A stretch of 64,000 bases of DNA from Chionoecetes opilio (GCA_016584305.1 JACEEZ010022664.1:286091-350090), one strand, 5' to 3'. Shown: positions 1 through 19,456, counted from the first letter of the stretch. Notes: generated from the sequence alone by a model not told the origin. Program-made: numbers and translations.

Positions 1-606
1 AACCAAATGAATATAAATAAACTTCCTCTTTAAAATGAACTTTGAAAATAAGCATTAGTAGCAAAACTGAAGGAGTAACAGCTTGAAGAATTTACGTAAA
101 AAAAAAAATCTAGATTTTTGGTTTGGAGCAGTTTTGTAATAGTCCCAACATTGTGTTAAAGTTTCATAAAATTTCAACCATTCCTTCTATATGATGACCT
201 GAATGCTTACCCCTCCCCTTAAGAATATACTTTGTGACTTGCTAGCAATGAAGACAGGTGTAAATGGTGCATAGTTTAGGTATCCACAGTATCAATCAAT
301 AGCAATGTGAGTGAGATAAAGCAGTGATAATATAATTCAGGCCATGGAACTATGAAAAGGTTAGGGTATAAGCGAACTTCCTATCTCTCCATGGTTCATA
401 AATAATTATATAATTGAATGGCACACACCAACAGACACTTTAGGAAATTACTACTAAAGATTTAACTGACACGTGAAAAGTGAGCGCATAACTATGTATA
501 AGTACTTCATCTGGTTATACCTTGTCTGCTTAGGAGACGAACGAGTGAATAATTCTCTTCAGTACTTTGCCCAGCTAAGTCAGTCATTTTAGCAAGTGCT
601 ACTATT

Positions 607-1099
607 AGCGCATTTTCGTGACGTTCACCGCCCTGGTTCAGTCCAGTCCGGACCGGGTCAGGGTGGACTGATGGTCGCGAAAATACATCGAGACTGGCCC
701 CGTCCCATTCGTCGTTCCTATTGGCTGGGGGATCGAGTGGGCGGTACTGAACTGAACTGTGGAGACGGCAGGCGTCCATCTTTTCAATATCCTTTTTGTC
801 GTCCGCCTTTTAACCTGTGCTGAAGACTTTACAACTACCACGCCTGTGATACTTTAGTCTTATGGTCGGCCATCATGGTGTTTCATGTCTTATCAGCAGC
901 ACGAGAAGCTCCTGGTCGCCTTCCCCGCTGACTGTAGTGCGCATGCGCCAGTTCTCCCCACACTGGTCCAAGGTGGTCCTGGTATGTGGGTCGGACCGGA
1001 CTGGACTGGGCTAGCCCGTTCTAGACTGCCTCGCAAAAACAGTGACCGCCCGGGACTAGCCCAGTCCAGACCGGGCCAGAGCGGTCGCGAAAATACGCT
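607..1099. repeat. GC-rich candidate transposable element with short inverted ends
   Basis: The left end AGCGCATTTTCGTGAC matches, with two changes, the reverse complement of the right end (AGCGTATTTTCGCGAC). Between them are several direct and inverted copies of a GGACTGGACT/AGTCCAGTCC-like motif and an internal GTCGCGAAAATAC copy. No open frame with family resemblance is present and no clear target duplication is visible. The GC content contrasts sharply with the AT-rich flanks. Confidence 0.5.
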
Positions 1100-1260
1100 A
1101 TATGTAAGGAAACTTTGCACTCTGGCTTACAGTTTGATGGTTGTAATGAGGAGCAACTATGTGTGCACCATTACTTTTGAGTGTTTCCTTTCCCTCAAGT
1201 GTAAACCTATTCATTAACATGCATAATGCGGTGTATTGATACTTTCAGGGAAAAAAGTAC

Positions 1261-1472
1261 TTAACCTCTTGAGACCCAGAACGTAATTCCCATTGTAATT
1301 TGGGTACCATTAGACGATTTTTAGTGAATGTAAGCAATATTTTATAGATATGACCAGTTTAGTATCCTTGTCCACTAGCTTATTTGGGATATTCAGTTAC
1401 TTTTCGTAATTTAATGGCTAACAACAGACGATTTTTGATAGCAAAGATAAGATATGGGCGTGAAGGGGTTAA
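1261..1472 (+). mobile_element. piggyBac-like TTAA MITE, copy 1
   Basis: About 210 bp bounded by TTAA, with ends of the CCTCTTGAGACCCAGA and GGGCGTGAAGGGG types. The interior contains the family landmarks ATTTTATAGATATGACC and AATTTAATGGCTAACAAC. It belongs to the same family as the copies at 5110, 11523, 22686, 34143, 40066, 49477, 50095 and 50595. It lies 26 bp from the donor site of BRIX1 exon 5. Confidence 0.8.
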
Positions 1473-1497
1473 ATAACAACAATGATAGTAGTATTAC

Positions 1498-4400
1498 CGT
1501 GTTTGGGGTGACAAAGGTAGGGTTGTCCCAGAGTGTTTCTCCTCCAAAGCTGCCGTTAAACACCTTGATGGGATCCAACACAAAGCGGGGACCTGTCAAG
1601 AAAAACAAAAACATTAATATATAATCCTTTTTAAGACGTAGTTAATAACCTTTGCTAATTATATATACATTTCAAATAGTGACTACTAAACCTATGATGT
1701 GTCTGCTGTTCATGAGTTTAATTGGATGGGTAGATGTTTCACCAATATTCTAGGCTCATCAAGACGTGGTTAATGGAGAGGGGAAAAGAACAGTGTTAAT
1801 GGGCAATGGCATGTTTCTCAGTCTTGACTACACCTTTTCACTCTCAAATTAAAACAACTGAACTTCAAATTAAAACAACTGAAGTTTATATTAAAACAAC
1901 TGAAATTTAAATTAAAACAACTGAAGTTTATATTAAAACAACTGAAATTTAAATTAAAACAACTGAAGTTTATATTAAAACAACTGAAATTTAAATTAAA
2001 ACAACTGAAGTTTATATTAAAACAAATGAAGTTTGAATTAAAATAACTGAATTTCAAATTCAAATAACTTAACTTCAAATTCAAATAATTAAATTTCAAA
2101 TTAGAAGAAAAAATGTATCTATTATATTTTGAAATTCATTTGTTTTATTTTGAAGTTCTATTGTTCTAATTTGAGAGTGAAAAGGTGTATTATAAAAACC
2201 CAAAGAAAAATAACATATTTCTTCCTGCAAACTTTTTCTTATCTTTACCAGAGTGCTGCCAGCAAAGGGAACAGAGGGAAAATACTATTTATGAAAAGAT
2301 ATACCATTCTTTTAAATATTTGTACACAGCATACTACATAGATAAAGAAACACAGGATGAAGTAACATGTAGCTATTCCATGTATGTTAGTACCAAAGAT
2401 GGGCACCAAACCGTTAATCCGTTAATCGTTAATTAACGTCAGTTAACATTTTCGTTAACGATTTAACTTTTAAGTTAACTTTGGAAATCATTATCGGACT
2501 AATTAACTTCAGTTACATTTAACTTCCGTTAACTCAAGTCCTCTAACCCATAATTTTTTTGTTTTATACTAATATTGTGTTTCATTTAAGTTTTTTTTCA
2601 CCCTTTTCTGGCTCTAAAAGCCTTTAAAAACCTAAAACAGGGCCAAAACTATGAAATCAGCTTTTTTTTTTTTTTTTTAAAGTTAAAACTATAAAATCTT
2701 TTTTTTTTTTTTTTTTTTATAAACTCTAAAGCAAAAAAAACCTGTAGTTTTTGGGTTCTAAAGCCCTTAAAAAACCCCAGAAAGACTGATTTTATAGTTT
2801 TGGCACTTTTCAAAGGTGTTTTTAGGTGGTTTTAGAGCAAAAACAGATTTTGTTTTTTTTCCGTAATAAAAATTAACGTTAACGGTTTATCGATAACTTC
2901 TGTTACATTTTTAAAGAATTAACTGATTAACGGTTATCGAAGTTAATTTTTTGGTTAACGGATTAACGGTTAACGAAGTTAACTTTTTGGTTAACGGCGC
3001 CCACCACTGGTTAGTACACATATTGTAGTTATATTAAAGAAAACAAAAGTTACATTTTTTGCACTTAAAAATAATTGACACTCAAAAAATGTTGCCACTC
3101 AGTTTTTTTGCACTCGAATTTTTTTAGCACTCAAAAAATTTTGGCACTTTTTTGGGGGAGGAGTGACAGCCTGGAGGTACTACGTAGTACCCCCAGGCTG
3201 TCACTCCTCCCTCACTCGCTAGCTATTAAGTGCCACAAATATTTGAGAGCCTGAAACTGACTGATTCACTGAAAGACTGATTCATAGGTGTCCTACATTG
3301 CTGCCACTTTATATTCAGGTCATAAACAAGGGAACTTACCAATCTCTGAAAGTTTGCCATCCACGTCCAAGACCTCATAGTTCCTGAACCAAATCTTGTT
3401 GTCCAGGATGGAGAAGCAGAACACGTGGTCGTGGAAGGGCTGGCTCTTGGGCAGCTGGTTGGGGATGCCAAAGGTCTGCACAAAGAGTTCCTTGATCACT
3501 GCCCAGTGAGCTTCGTCAAAGCCTGGATCAAAGCTCAGCAGTGGCCGGGACGCCTTCAGGCAGTTCCCGGTCATCTTCAGTTCCTTCATCGTGTGGGCTG
3601 CACAAGAAAAACATGTTTTAATACATGAAAACTTCTCATCCCACATGTGAAGCAAACACAAAATATCAAAATAGTATCGGCACATTATTGCAATACATAT
3701 ATGGATTCATGATCAGTGATCACGGTATTGATTTATTATATCTTTGAAAAGCAGCAGCCAGCACCATATGCTTTAGCTTTTGTCATCTGATGACAGCTTC
3801 AGAAGCACCAAAGAGTATAGGTACAGTAGTTCCTGTTACATCATTAATTAACATTCCATATTTTAAAGATTTATTCATGTGGAAAAAGCCAATGTGCAAC
3901 CAAAGGCCTAGCCACAAAAAATGGTCATGCGTCATCCATGTCTCAAGCTGTACTTGAGCACTAGCTGAAGACCACTGAAGACATGTCTTGTTACTTCATG
4001 TCACATCCATGTCTTGCATGCAGTGCACAGCAACCTTACCATTGAGAACAAGGAACTTGACGGAGGGGCCTTGAGGGACGTTGCTGACCCACATGTACAA
4101 GTCCTTCTTCTTCCGACTCTCAAAGTAGACGCACTTGTTACAGTTCTTCATCTCGGCAATCTGTGAGCCAATACAGGGTAGTTTGATCAACTTAATTCTT
4201 CTACCTAGGCAAATCATGAATCCTTATATATTTCAACATATCAGAATAAAATTAATACATTTCATATTAAATTAATCATGATAACAGGGAAACAAATAAA
4301 TAGGACTGATATAAACTGGAACCTGAACTATTTTGGACAAGCGATTTGGAAATTGTTGCTCAATGTTCAACAGACCGCGACCAAACCATAAAAGATTATT

Positions 4401-6749
4401 GAAAAAGTATATGAACAAAAGAAGCTCACAAATAACATTATGTTCGTGAGTTAAGGAAATCAGTATTCAATTATATATCTCAAGCAGCTCAATCAAAACA
4501 TTTGGTATGCTGGTTTGGTTCATTCACATCAACACTTGAACCAAGTGCTACCAAGGCTACAACAACCTTACATAGAGGAGGAAGAGGATATAGTGGGGGA
4601 GTATTTGTTTGAAGATGGAAATGTGGAAGAAGCAAAAAGAACAATCAACAGTTTTTGGATGACCAGAGAAAATAAGAGGAAAGAAAGAGAAAGAAATTAA
4701 AAGACAGAATAAGAGAAGACAACTAACTAAAGAGACCCAGACAGCAAGAAGAAACACGTCAGGGAGTGCCGATGAAAAAGGCCAGCAGACTCCCGACCCA
4801 CAACTGAACTGAACTGAACCTCATTGATGACTCTCAGGTTGTCCTTGTTCTCCTTTTTGGACTCGGACTTGCTGTGAGGCAGGAGGGAGCGCAGGTCCTC
4901 CATCAGGTGGCGGTTGCGGTAGCTCATGCCGCGCGAGGCAAACACCAACACTCTCTGCTTGTTGATCCATTTCCTCTGCACAGAAATAGTTTTTTTTATC
5001 CATTTGATTTATGGTAGAACTCATGCTTGTACAAATCATAAAGTCTAGTGATGTCATGCTGCTGATGCAAGTATATGAGGAGAGTGCAGCCAGCCCTTGC
5101 CTCATGCACTTAACCCCTTGAGACCCAGGACATAATTTCCATTGTAATTTGTGTACCATTAGACGAGTTTTAGTTAATATAAGCAATATTTCATAGATAT
5201 GACCTGCTTTAAATCCTTGTCGGCTAAGTAATTTGGTATATTCAGTTACTTTTCGTGATTTTATGGCTAACAACAGACAAGTTTGTATATACCAAAGGTC
5301 AGATGTGGGAGTGAAGGGGTTAAAACAATTCATCTCGCTATTGTATCAATCCATCCCGGCCCTGAACTACTCTTCCTTAATAACCAATAGATACGCAATC
5401 ATTATCAATATCAGTAATTATTACCTTTAATGCAATTTTTGGTGTATTTTTCCTTCCATTTGATAGTAATTTAGTTCCTTTGAGTGTTTGTTGTGCAAAT
5501 GAATGATAACCATAATATGACCATGACCATTTTGACCCCCTAATGGTGGGGAAGGCTAGGAAGATCAGGGAAAATGTCGGTAAAAAATTGAATAAATGAA
5601 GAAAAATATGTGAATAGAACTTAACCTAAATGTGAATAAATGAAAAAAAAATGTGAATAGAACCTAACCTAAATGTGAATAAATGAAAAATGTGAATAGA
5701 ACCTAACCTAAATGTGAATAAATGAAAAAAAATATGTGAATAGAACCTAACCTAAATGTGAATAAATGAAAAATATGTGAATAGAACCTAACCTAAATGT
5801 GAATAAATGAAAAATGTGAATAGAACCTAACCTAAATGTGAATAAATGAAAAATATGTGAATAGAACCTAACCTAACCAAAACCAACCTTACCTCACGTA
5901 CCTGAATAAAAAAATAAAAAAATACATACAGGCATACACTATATATATGATGCCGAATGGTAAATTTCCCGATGAACACTGAACATCATTTGGTGGACGA
6001 AACAATTTTTTTCTGGTGAGTTTTAATGTGTTTTAAATGAATCTGCTAACAGTTTCTGTCGCGAATCACTTTTTTTTTTTTGTGTGTGATTTGGAACAAA
6101 AATGACAAAAAAAAACAAATTGAACCTAACCGAACCTAGCTATAATCAAAAATAAAAAAACTTGCGACAAAAACGGTTAGCAGATTAATTCTAAACACAT
6201 CAAAACTCACCAGAAAAAAGTTTCGTCCACCAAAGTGAATTCGGTGTTCATCTGGATAAATGCACTGGGTATAGTAAGATTACCCGCTAAAGAAACAGCA
6301 ATAAAAGTAAAAATATACCTCAGTATCTTATCTTAAACCTTATGAGTAAATTTCGGTTTCTCAGCATCCCGCTAATTCTTCGCAGAGATATTTAACCCAA
6401 TACATTTAGACAGGTAACACGCTATGTATGTGGGGTGTACTGTCAAGGCTTCCCTCCCCTGCCGCTGCCCTGTTTGAGCACCTCCTCCTCGTGATGGCAG
6501 GGTGCAAAGCAGGGTGCTGGTGTGTGCAAACATGACCCAGCCCATGCAGACAGACGCCAGCCATGCGGTGCACCACTCTGTTGTTACACCACACTAAACT
6601 TACTCACACTCTTAGTAATGGCTGTGTCTCACTCCTACCTTCTTCTTGATGGGCTCCTCGGAGTCCCTGACCAGCGGGGGAGCTAGGGAGGGTAAAATGA
6701 CAGGTTCTTCCTCCACCACTGGGGCTACGAAGCGCTTCCTCTTGCCCAT
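1498..6749 (-). CDS. BRIX1: Ribosome biogenesis protein BRX1 homolog, 3' end beyond the window
   Basis: This gene encodes a Brix-domain protein of the nucleolus needed for 60S ribosomal subunit assembly. Five exons can be joined on the minus strand with GT-AG borders and consistent phase: 6639-6749 (start ATG at 6749, protein begins MGKRKRFVAP), 4820-4975, 4040-4160, 3340-3597 and 1498-1592. The joined product has the BRX1 order of motifs: WINKQRVLVFASRGMSYRNR, then EMKNCNKCVYFESRKKKDLY, then LKMTGNCLKASRPLLSFDP, then SQPFHDHVF and FSILDNKIWFRNYEV, then GPRFVLDPIKVFNGSFGGE. About 247 residues are present. The last exon ends in phase 0 after the codons for TPNT, and the roughly 100-residue basic C-terminal part of the family is not found in 1-1497, so it must lie to the left. 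Introns carry two TTAA MITEs, a CCTAA-rich minisatellite and foldback elements. Family assignment is very secure. Confidence 0.96.
1829..2189. mobile_element. Foldback element with iterated AACAACTGAA core
   Basis: The ends are inverted copies (TACACCTTTTCACTCTCAAA on the left, its complement on the right). The interior is about 12 alternating units of 22 bp of the form ATTAAAACAACTGAAGTTTA / ATTAAAACAACTGAAATTTA, decaying toward the right end. The repeat keeps several frames open, giving a spurious FSCFNLN-type minus-strand frame. No target duplication is clear. Confidence 0.65.
2394..3009. mobile_element. hAT-like element with iterated TTAACG core
   Basis: The element is bounded by an exact 8-bp duplication, GTTAGTAC, at 2386-2393 and 3010-3017. 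Its left end CAAAGATGGGCACC matches the inverted right end CAGTGGTGGGCGCC. Near both ends the DNA is made of iterated CGTTAATC, GTTAACG and GGTTAACG units, and the centre is T- and A-rich. The 8-bp duplication and GTGGGC-type ends fit the hAT superfamily. It has no transposase frame, so it is non-autonomous. It lies in BRIX1 intron 4. Confidence 0.8.
3056..3260. mobile_element. Foldback element with iterated GGCACTCAAA motif and central palindrome
   Basis: The left part repeats TTTTGGCACTCAAAAA-like units. The centre is a palindrome built on GGGGAGGAGTGACAGCCTGG with the loop TACTACGTAGTAC. The right end returns to AGTGCCACAAATATTTGAG. A second copy of the same architecture lies at 43600-43820. 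Confidence 0.65.
5110..5323 (+). mobile_element. piggyBac-like TTAA MITE, copy 2
   Basis: Bounded by TTAA at both ends, with CCCCTTGAGACCCAGGAC at the left and GTGAAGGGG at the right. It is the same family and orientation as copy 1 and sits in BRIX1 intron 1. Confidence 0.85.
5590..5880. repeat. Minisatellite containing AACCTAACCTAA (telomere-like) motif
   Basis: About seven tandem units of 40-50 bp consist of GTGAATAAATGAAAAA(TAT) followed by GTGAATAGAACCTAACCTAA. The AACCTAACCTAA part is two repeats of the arthropod telomere motif (TTAGG on the other strand). Units vary in the length of their A-run. It lies in BRIX1 intron 1. Confidence 0.8.
5968..6255. mobile_element. Foldback element, GATGAACAC / TTTGGTGGACGAAAC type
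   Basis: The two ends are long inverted copies containing GGTGGACGAAACAA and TCTGCTAACAGTTTCTGTCG, and the centre contains GAACCTAACCGAACCTA. The same element occurs again at 54636-54981. It is non-coding and lies in BRIX1 intron 1. Confidence 0.75.
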
Positions 6750-7580
6750 GCTGGCGTGTTGTGGTGGCGCGGCACAGCTGCCAACAGTCCCCCGCCCGAG
6801 ACCCCGCTACCAGGGACCGTCCACAACAATGCGTAGTACCCAGTGGTAGTACCTTCTACCTAGTTCTTTACCAGTATCACAGACTGCGGCACCAATTTAT
6901 CTGTATGGATGGGGTCGGTTGAAATTGCAACAGGACAACAGCATCAGGAGAAACAGGACAGCAGGAGCGACGAGGGCGCAGGAGGCGATGATGAGTGCAG
7001 GAACGATATATATATGTCGTATGGCCATAAAATCTGAAAAAAACTGTTAGCATATCAGACCCTGCAGCTGTCTCTCAACAAATACTACCATGATATTGCT
7101 CGTAGCACGTCAGTCACCCGTAGCACCACATCCCCCATCATCACCATATCGATCACTACATTTCATTATAGCAACGTCTAAGGAGTGTTGATAAGGTCAC
7201 GCCACTGAGTTAAAGACCACAACGGGTCACGCCCATCAGCCGTCAGCCTTCACGTCACACAACTTCAAAAGTCGTGCACGCGTGGGGTCGCCCTCACAAA
7301 GTTGTCTTGACAGGCGAGACGCGCCGCTGGAAGGGTAGCTAGCGTACAGCCAAAGCCGTCTCTATGTTACATACAGACGGCTTTGGTACAGCACGCCTTC
7401 AGCTACCTTATTACTAGGTTAATTATGTTCAGGAAAATATATAATCCCTAATTCGTTGTTGGTATTCTTGTATTTTCCTTTTTTTCTATGCACAGGTCTT
7501 TCCCTGTGAGGTTTTATTTGCAGTTCTCTCTCTCAAAAAAGTAGCTATTGTAAAATGAAGCTTTACTGGTAAAATTGCGC

Positions 7581-7611
<31 letters not shown>

Positions 7612-7650
7612 TTATATTCTTTGTGTGTCAGTTTGTTCTTTAGCCAGCTT

Positions 7651-7699
<49 letters not shown>
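6750..7699. other. BRIX1 upstream region; hairpin and CA/GT microsatellites
   Basis: This holds the 5' flank of BRIX1. A perfect 12-bp hairpin CCAAAGCCGTCT with its complement lies at about 7352-7376. A CA tract near 7580-7610 and a long GT tract near 7653-7699 follow. No further coding exon is seen. The GT tract and neighbouring TTCTTTAGCCAGCTTTGT recur inverted at about 8490-8525. Confidence 0.5.
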
Positions 7700-7701
<2 letters not shown>

Positions 7702-8120
7702 TCATCTAGTTGTTGTTTTTTCTTTTTTTTCAGGGCCTGAGCAACGCTCGTATGGCCCCGTCTCCATATCAACATTTATTTTACCATTCTTCCTTAGTGC
7801 TTAGTGTTGGCCATGAGGGGAACTCCGTAGTGTAAGGGTTAGCACGCTCGGCTCACAACCAAGAAGTCCCGGGTTCGCTCCCCGGGCGGAGCGAAGACAG
7901 ATGGGCGGTCTTCTTAAAAAACCCGAGCCCCTGTCCACCCAGCAGTGAATGGGTACCGGGTGTCAGCCGGGGGTTTGTGACCCCCCCTCCCGGGGTGGTG
8001 GTTTCGACCAACACTAAGCACTAAGGAAGAATGATAAAATAAATGTTGATATGAAGACGGGGCCATACGAGCGTTGCTCAGGCCCTGAAAAAAACAAAAA
8101 AAAAAACAACTAGATGAATA
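7700..8120. repeat. Inverted pair of SINE 3' ends forming a 110-bp-arm hairpin
   Basis: The left arm (7700-7810) and right arm (8008-8120) are near-perfect inverted copies containing GAGCAACGCTCGTATGGCCC and CCTTAGTGCTTAGTGTTGG. The loop holds a tRNA-headed SINE. The simplest reading is a full SINE whose 3' end is fused to a truncated, inverted copy of itself. Confidence 0.75.
7811..8060 (+). mobile_element. tRNA-derived SINE
   Basis: A tRNA-like head has the A box TAGTGTAAGGGTTAGCACG and the B box GGGTTCGCTCCCCGGG. A body with CCACCCAGCAGTGAATGGGT follows, and then a tail containing CACTAAGGAAGAATG. The head cannot form a convincing intact tRNA, so this is a SINE rather than a tRNA gene. 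Confidence 0.8.
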
Positions 8121-8134
8121 CACACACACACACA

Positions 8135-8273
8135 CAGTGGCGTACCGAGGGGGGGGGGGCCATGCGGCCATGCCCCCCCCTCTTTGCAAAAAATAAATAA
8201 TAATAAAATATATTTATTATAAATAAATAAATATATATATATATCACAGACCACTATATCTACAGTGGTCTAT

Positions 8274-8341
<68 letters not shown>

Positions 8342-8375
8342 TATATTATATATTATATATATATATATATATATC

Positions 8376-8434
<59 letters not shown>

Positions 8435-8469
8435 GCCCCCCCCTTTTCAATTTTCTGGGTACGCCACTG
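8135..8469. mobile_element. hAT-like MITE with an AT-dinucleotide core
   Basis: The left end CAGTGGCGTACCGAG matches the inverted right end CAGTGGCGTACCCAG. It sits inside a CA microsatellite, with CACACACA on both sides as the expected 8-bp duplication. The interior starts with G- and C-runs and is then almost entirely AT dinucleotides. A small palindrome, CAGACCACTATATC with its complement, lies at 8246-8275 and resembles the ends of the element at 58617. Confidence 0.75.
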
Positions 8470-8689
8470 CACACACACACACACTGTGTGACACACACAC
8501 ACACAAAGGCTGGCTAAAGAACAAATAATTCATGTGTATAACGAAGCACGTAAAGGAGATGGTTTGGGCTACAACATAACTGGCATCACTGACACACAAA
8601 GAATATAACTCGAAACATCTCGTAACTTTGAGCCACACGCGCGTGGCCTGCCAAACATTCTTCAGTAACAATCCAGCGGCCACCTTCAG

Positions 8690-8771
8690 CCAATCACAGA
8701 GTGGACTGCTTCATTCCTCCCACCAATCAGAGCGTTAAGAGGCCCTCACCTTAGTGCTGTATCAACCAATC
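8690..8771 (+). promoter_or_regulatory. Cluster of three CCAAT boxes
   Basis: CCAATCAC (8690), CCAATCAG (8723) and CCAATCG (8766) occur in the same orientation within about 80 bp, in a more GC-rich island, upstream of the receptor gene. Position and orientation suit a promoter for the plus-strand ionotropic receptor. No TATA box or start site is certain. Confidence 0.4.
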
Positions 8772-9240
8772 GCACGCAAGATAATGGGGATACTGGATAT
8801 GCTTCTCTCTTCTCTAATAAGGCGCTTGGATCTCTCCTAGCCAGGCACGTCACTTTCCATCCAGCGCTCAAAGGAATGCAAGTCACCATCAAGCGAACCT
8901 CCTAAAAGTCTACCCTGCACATAGTAATCTTAAAAAAGTTTTATTCCAGAAAGTTGATTCAAATTATATATCATGTACGAAACAGTCTACTGATAAAAAA
9001 AAACCTCAGATTATACAGTTCATACATTGATTTGTGGCTGATATAATGAGCCTTCTATCATTATTCAGGTTTATTCAAATGAACGGGCAAGTATGAAAAA
9101 CACCTACTGAAAGAATAACTCAAGACTGTCGGTCATTTATTATTTGTAAATGATTCTAGGCCTTCATCATGTGTCTCTCATGGTATGTAATGTATTTTTT
9201 TAACAAAGATGAAGGTCATCATTGCTTTCCCTATATACAG

Positions 9241-9324
9241 ATGACTTGTGGTATGGCTGTGGTGGTGATGGTGTGTGTTGCTGGCTGCCTCACGCCCTTA
9301 CTCACTCCCTGCCTCTCTCTAATG
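9241..9324 (+). CDS. Candidate signal-peptide exon of the ionotropic receptor
   Basis: An ATG at 9241 opens a hydrophobic stretch (MAVVVMVCVAGCLTPLLTP) that ends at a possible donor, ATG|GTACGG. It looks like a secretion signal. However, the exon would end in phase 0, whereas the next exon needs one preceding base, so either the donor or the exon itself is wrong. Treat it as a candidate only. Confidence 0.3.
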
Positions 9325-9505
9325 GTACGGCAAGCTTCCCCATTATTACCTATTATGTACATTATACTTATATGGGTATGACTAAGAATTAAGGGGGTAA
9401 GATGGCTTATGTCAGTGATTTTTTCTTAATGAATTATCTTTTGTTAGAGAGTTAGGGTGATCATTAGGTGATATATATGGTAAGTTCCCTGAATTAATCC
9501 TGACT

Positions 9506-9735
9506 AGAGGTAGTAGTAGCAGAAGTAGTAGTAGTAGAAGTAGTAGTAGTAGTACTAGTAGTAGTAGTAGTAGCAGTAGTAGTAGTAGTAGTAGCCTAGT
9601 AGTATAGTAAGTAGCAGCTAGTATACTATAGTTGATATATATGTGGTGTTAGCTAGGAAAGGTAGTAGTAGTGGTAGTAGTATAGTAATAAGATAAGTAG
9701 TGTAGTAGTAGTAGTAAGATAAGTAGTAGTAGCAG
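9506..9735. repeat. AGT trinucleotide microsatellite
   Basis: A long run of imperfect AGT/TAG triplets in the intron before receptor exon 9806, followed by CT and CA tracts up to about 9780. Confidence 0.85.
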
Positions 9736-9805
9736 TTGAGTGTCCCCCCTCTCTCTCTCTCTCTCTCCACACACACACATGTCACCTCCTCACCCCACAA
9801 CACAG

Positions 9806-18006
<8,201 letters not shown>

Positions 18007-18015
<9 letters not shown>

Positions 18016-18052
18016 TATATAGTATATACTATATACTACATATACTATCCTT
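18007..18052. mobile_element. 46-bp AT-rich palindromic insertion at the receptor stop codon
   Basis: GGACAACCC is present at 17998-18006 and again at 18053-18061, flanking a palindrome (CAAGGATAGTATAT on one side, its complement on the other). The second GGACAACCC is followed directly by TGA, which would be the stop of the uninterrupted gene. The TAG now used (18013-18015) comes from the insertion. Confidence 0.75.
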
Positions 18053-19456
18053 GGACAACCCTGACCGGCCTCTGTTCTGCCAACTGCCTCCGGCTGACTA
18101 CAATGCGTAGAAGGTGCAGCGCAATAATCTATCGTAACTTAATAGACGCCAAGTAATGAATGTATTTAGCGTAAGAAAGGTAATTAGAGAAGAACTTTCA
18201 TTAGAGAAGCAATAAATTGTAACTAAAAAGCTGGTATTCCTCATTATCCCATGCATTATGGAACACCTGAGGCAGGTAGCGGGCCAGCGGGGGCTGCGCT
18301 GCACTCGTGACGTATGGCTCGGCCCACAGGCTCGGCCCACCAATCAGAGGCGACATTCGATCTAAACAAACAATGACGTAATACAACGTAATGTATTAGG
18401 TTGGTAGCACTTACTGAACACAAATATCAGGTTATCTGTTCATTCTGAATAACGATAATACAGTGACGTCCTTCCTGCCATCAGCCCAGCCAGTCTGGGG
18501 CGAGCAGATGAGGCTGGAGGGGGAGGGAGGCGAGTGAAGTGCCGCGATGCAGACGAGGCAGGACAGACCGGTTGGCAAGCGTGGCCGTGTGTGCTAGTAC
18601 ATCGCTGTGGCACTGGCTCCATGTGACCCTTCTCCACCACATTCTCCTTCTCCTCCTCCTCCTCCTCCTCTTCTCTGCGGTGCCTCCCGTTCCTCCATCC
18701 ACCACCGCCACTACTCGGTGCGGCAAGCAAGCGTGAGTATGGGGTGGTGGGGCCCCTTTCTGGGTCACCTGCTCTAGGACGGGGTTTTGGGGTCATTTAA
18801 AGGGATTTTGGGGTCATTTAAAGGGATCTTGGGACACGACGGGAAGGCTGTATAATGGCAGTAAGGCTAAGGGAATGGAGGTAGTCATGCAGTTATTCAA
18901 TTATCAGGGAAGAAATGTATGTAATATACCAACAAGAACTCCCAGTAGTTGCTGCCCTAACCAAGGCTGAGTCTGCGAAGCCAGTAGAATATTACTGAAA
19001 CCTTTGAAAAATTCCCTGGTGACTTCTGGAAAGGCTGCCAGGCTGCTGCTTGCTGCCCGCCACACTGACGGCCTGAGCCACACGTAGAGTACAGGAATGT
19101 TGTGCTATCACTGTTACATCTTATCAGTGGAATGCTGTGTCTAACTATGTCAGAGACAACTCCAACGTCACATAAAGATAACACCAAACCCGTTGCCTTT
19201 GGGTAATCCATAGTGACAGGCCTGAGGCAAGGTTGCAGTTTCTCATAATGATTTACTTGGCACTGTATGTCTCTTAGGTATTTATAATGAATTGCTATAA
19301 TGTATTAAGAAATTGACAGAATTGTAAATATTTTATCCAGTCCGCTATCTACTCATCCATGATGTATTAGTATACACGTGCGTACTATGAACACACTTGT
19401 GTAAGAGTTGCATCTTCCTTATCATATCAGTCACACCATTGGCCCTTTTTCAGATT
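18016..19456. other. Interval between receptor and PANK coding start
   Basis: It contains a CCAAT box (18340), a duplicated GGCTCGGCCCAC, and a GC-rich stretch at 18480-18740 with a CTC-triplet run. This could hold a non-coding first exon of PANK, with a good donor, AAGC|GTGAGT, after 18732. After that it is unremarkable. Confidence 0.45.
18340..18732 (+). promoter_or_regulatory. Probable PANK promoter and untranslated first exon
   Basis: CCAATCAG at 18340 is followed about 200-400 bp later by a GC-rich segment ending in a consensus donor (GC|GTGAGT at 18733). The first recognised coding exon of PANK begins 725 bp further on, with an acceptor four bases before its ATG, so an upstream untranslated exon is required. 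This one is the best candidate in the interval. Confidence 0.35.

Larger units (their letters stand above)
1..1497. other. Left edge, probably BRIX1 terminal intron; no coding exon seen
   Basis: No BRX1 C-terminal exon or any other gene-like open frame is recognised here. The stretch is AT-rich at its left end. It carries a GC-rich element with short inverted ends at 607-1099 and a TTAA MITE at 1261-1472. Since BRIX1 continues leftwards, most of this is likely intron. Confidence 0.6.

Noticed and set aside
8265..8528. Plus-strand frame YIYIYIYI
   Set aside because: It is the AT-dinucleotide core of a MITE.
18539..18796. Short open frames on both strands in the GC-rich stretch before PANK
   Set aside because: No family resemblance and overlapping frames on both strands. 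A non-coding first exon or promoter is the simpler reading.
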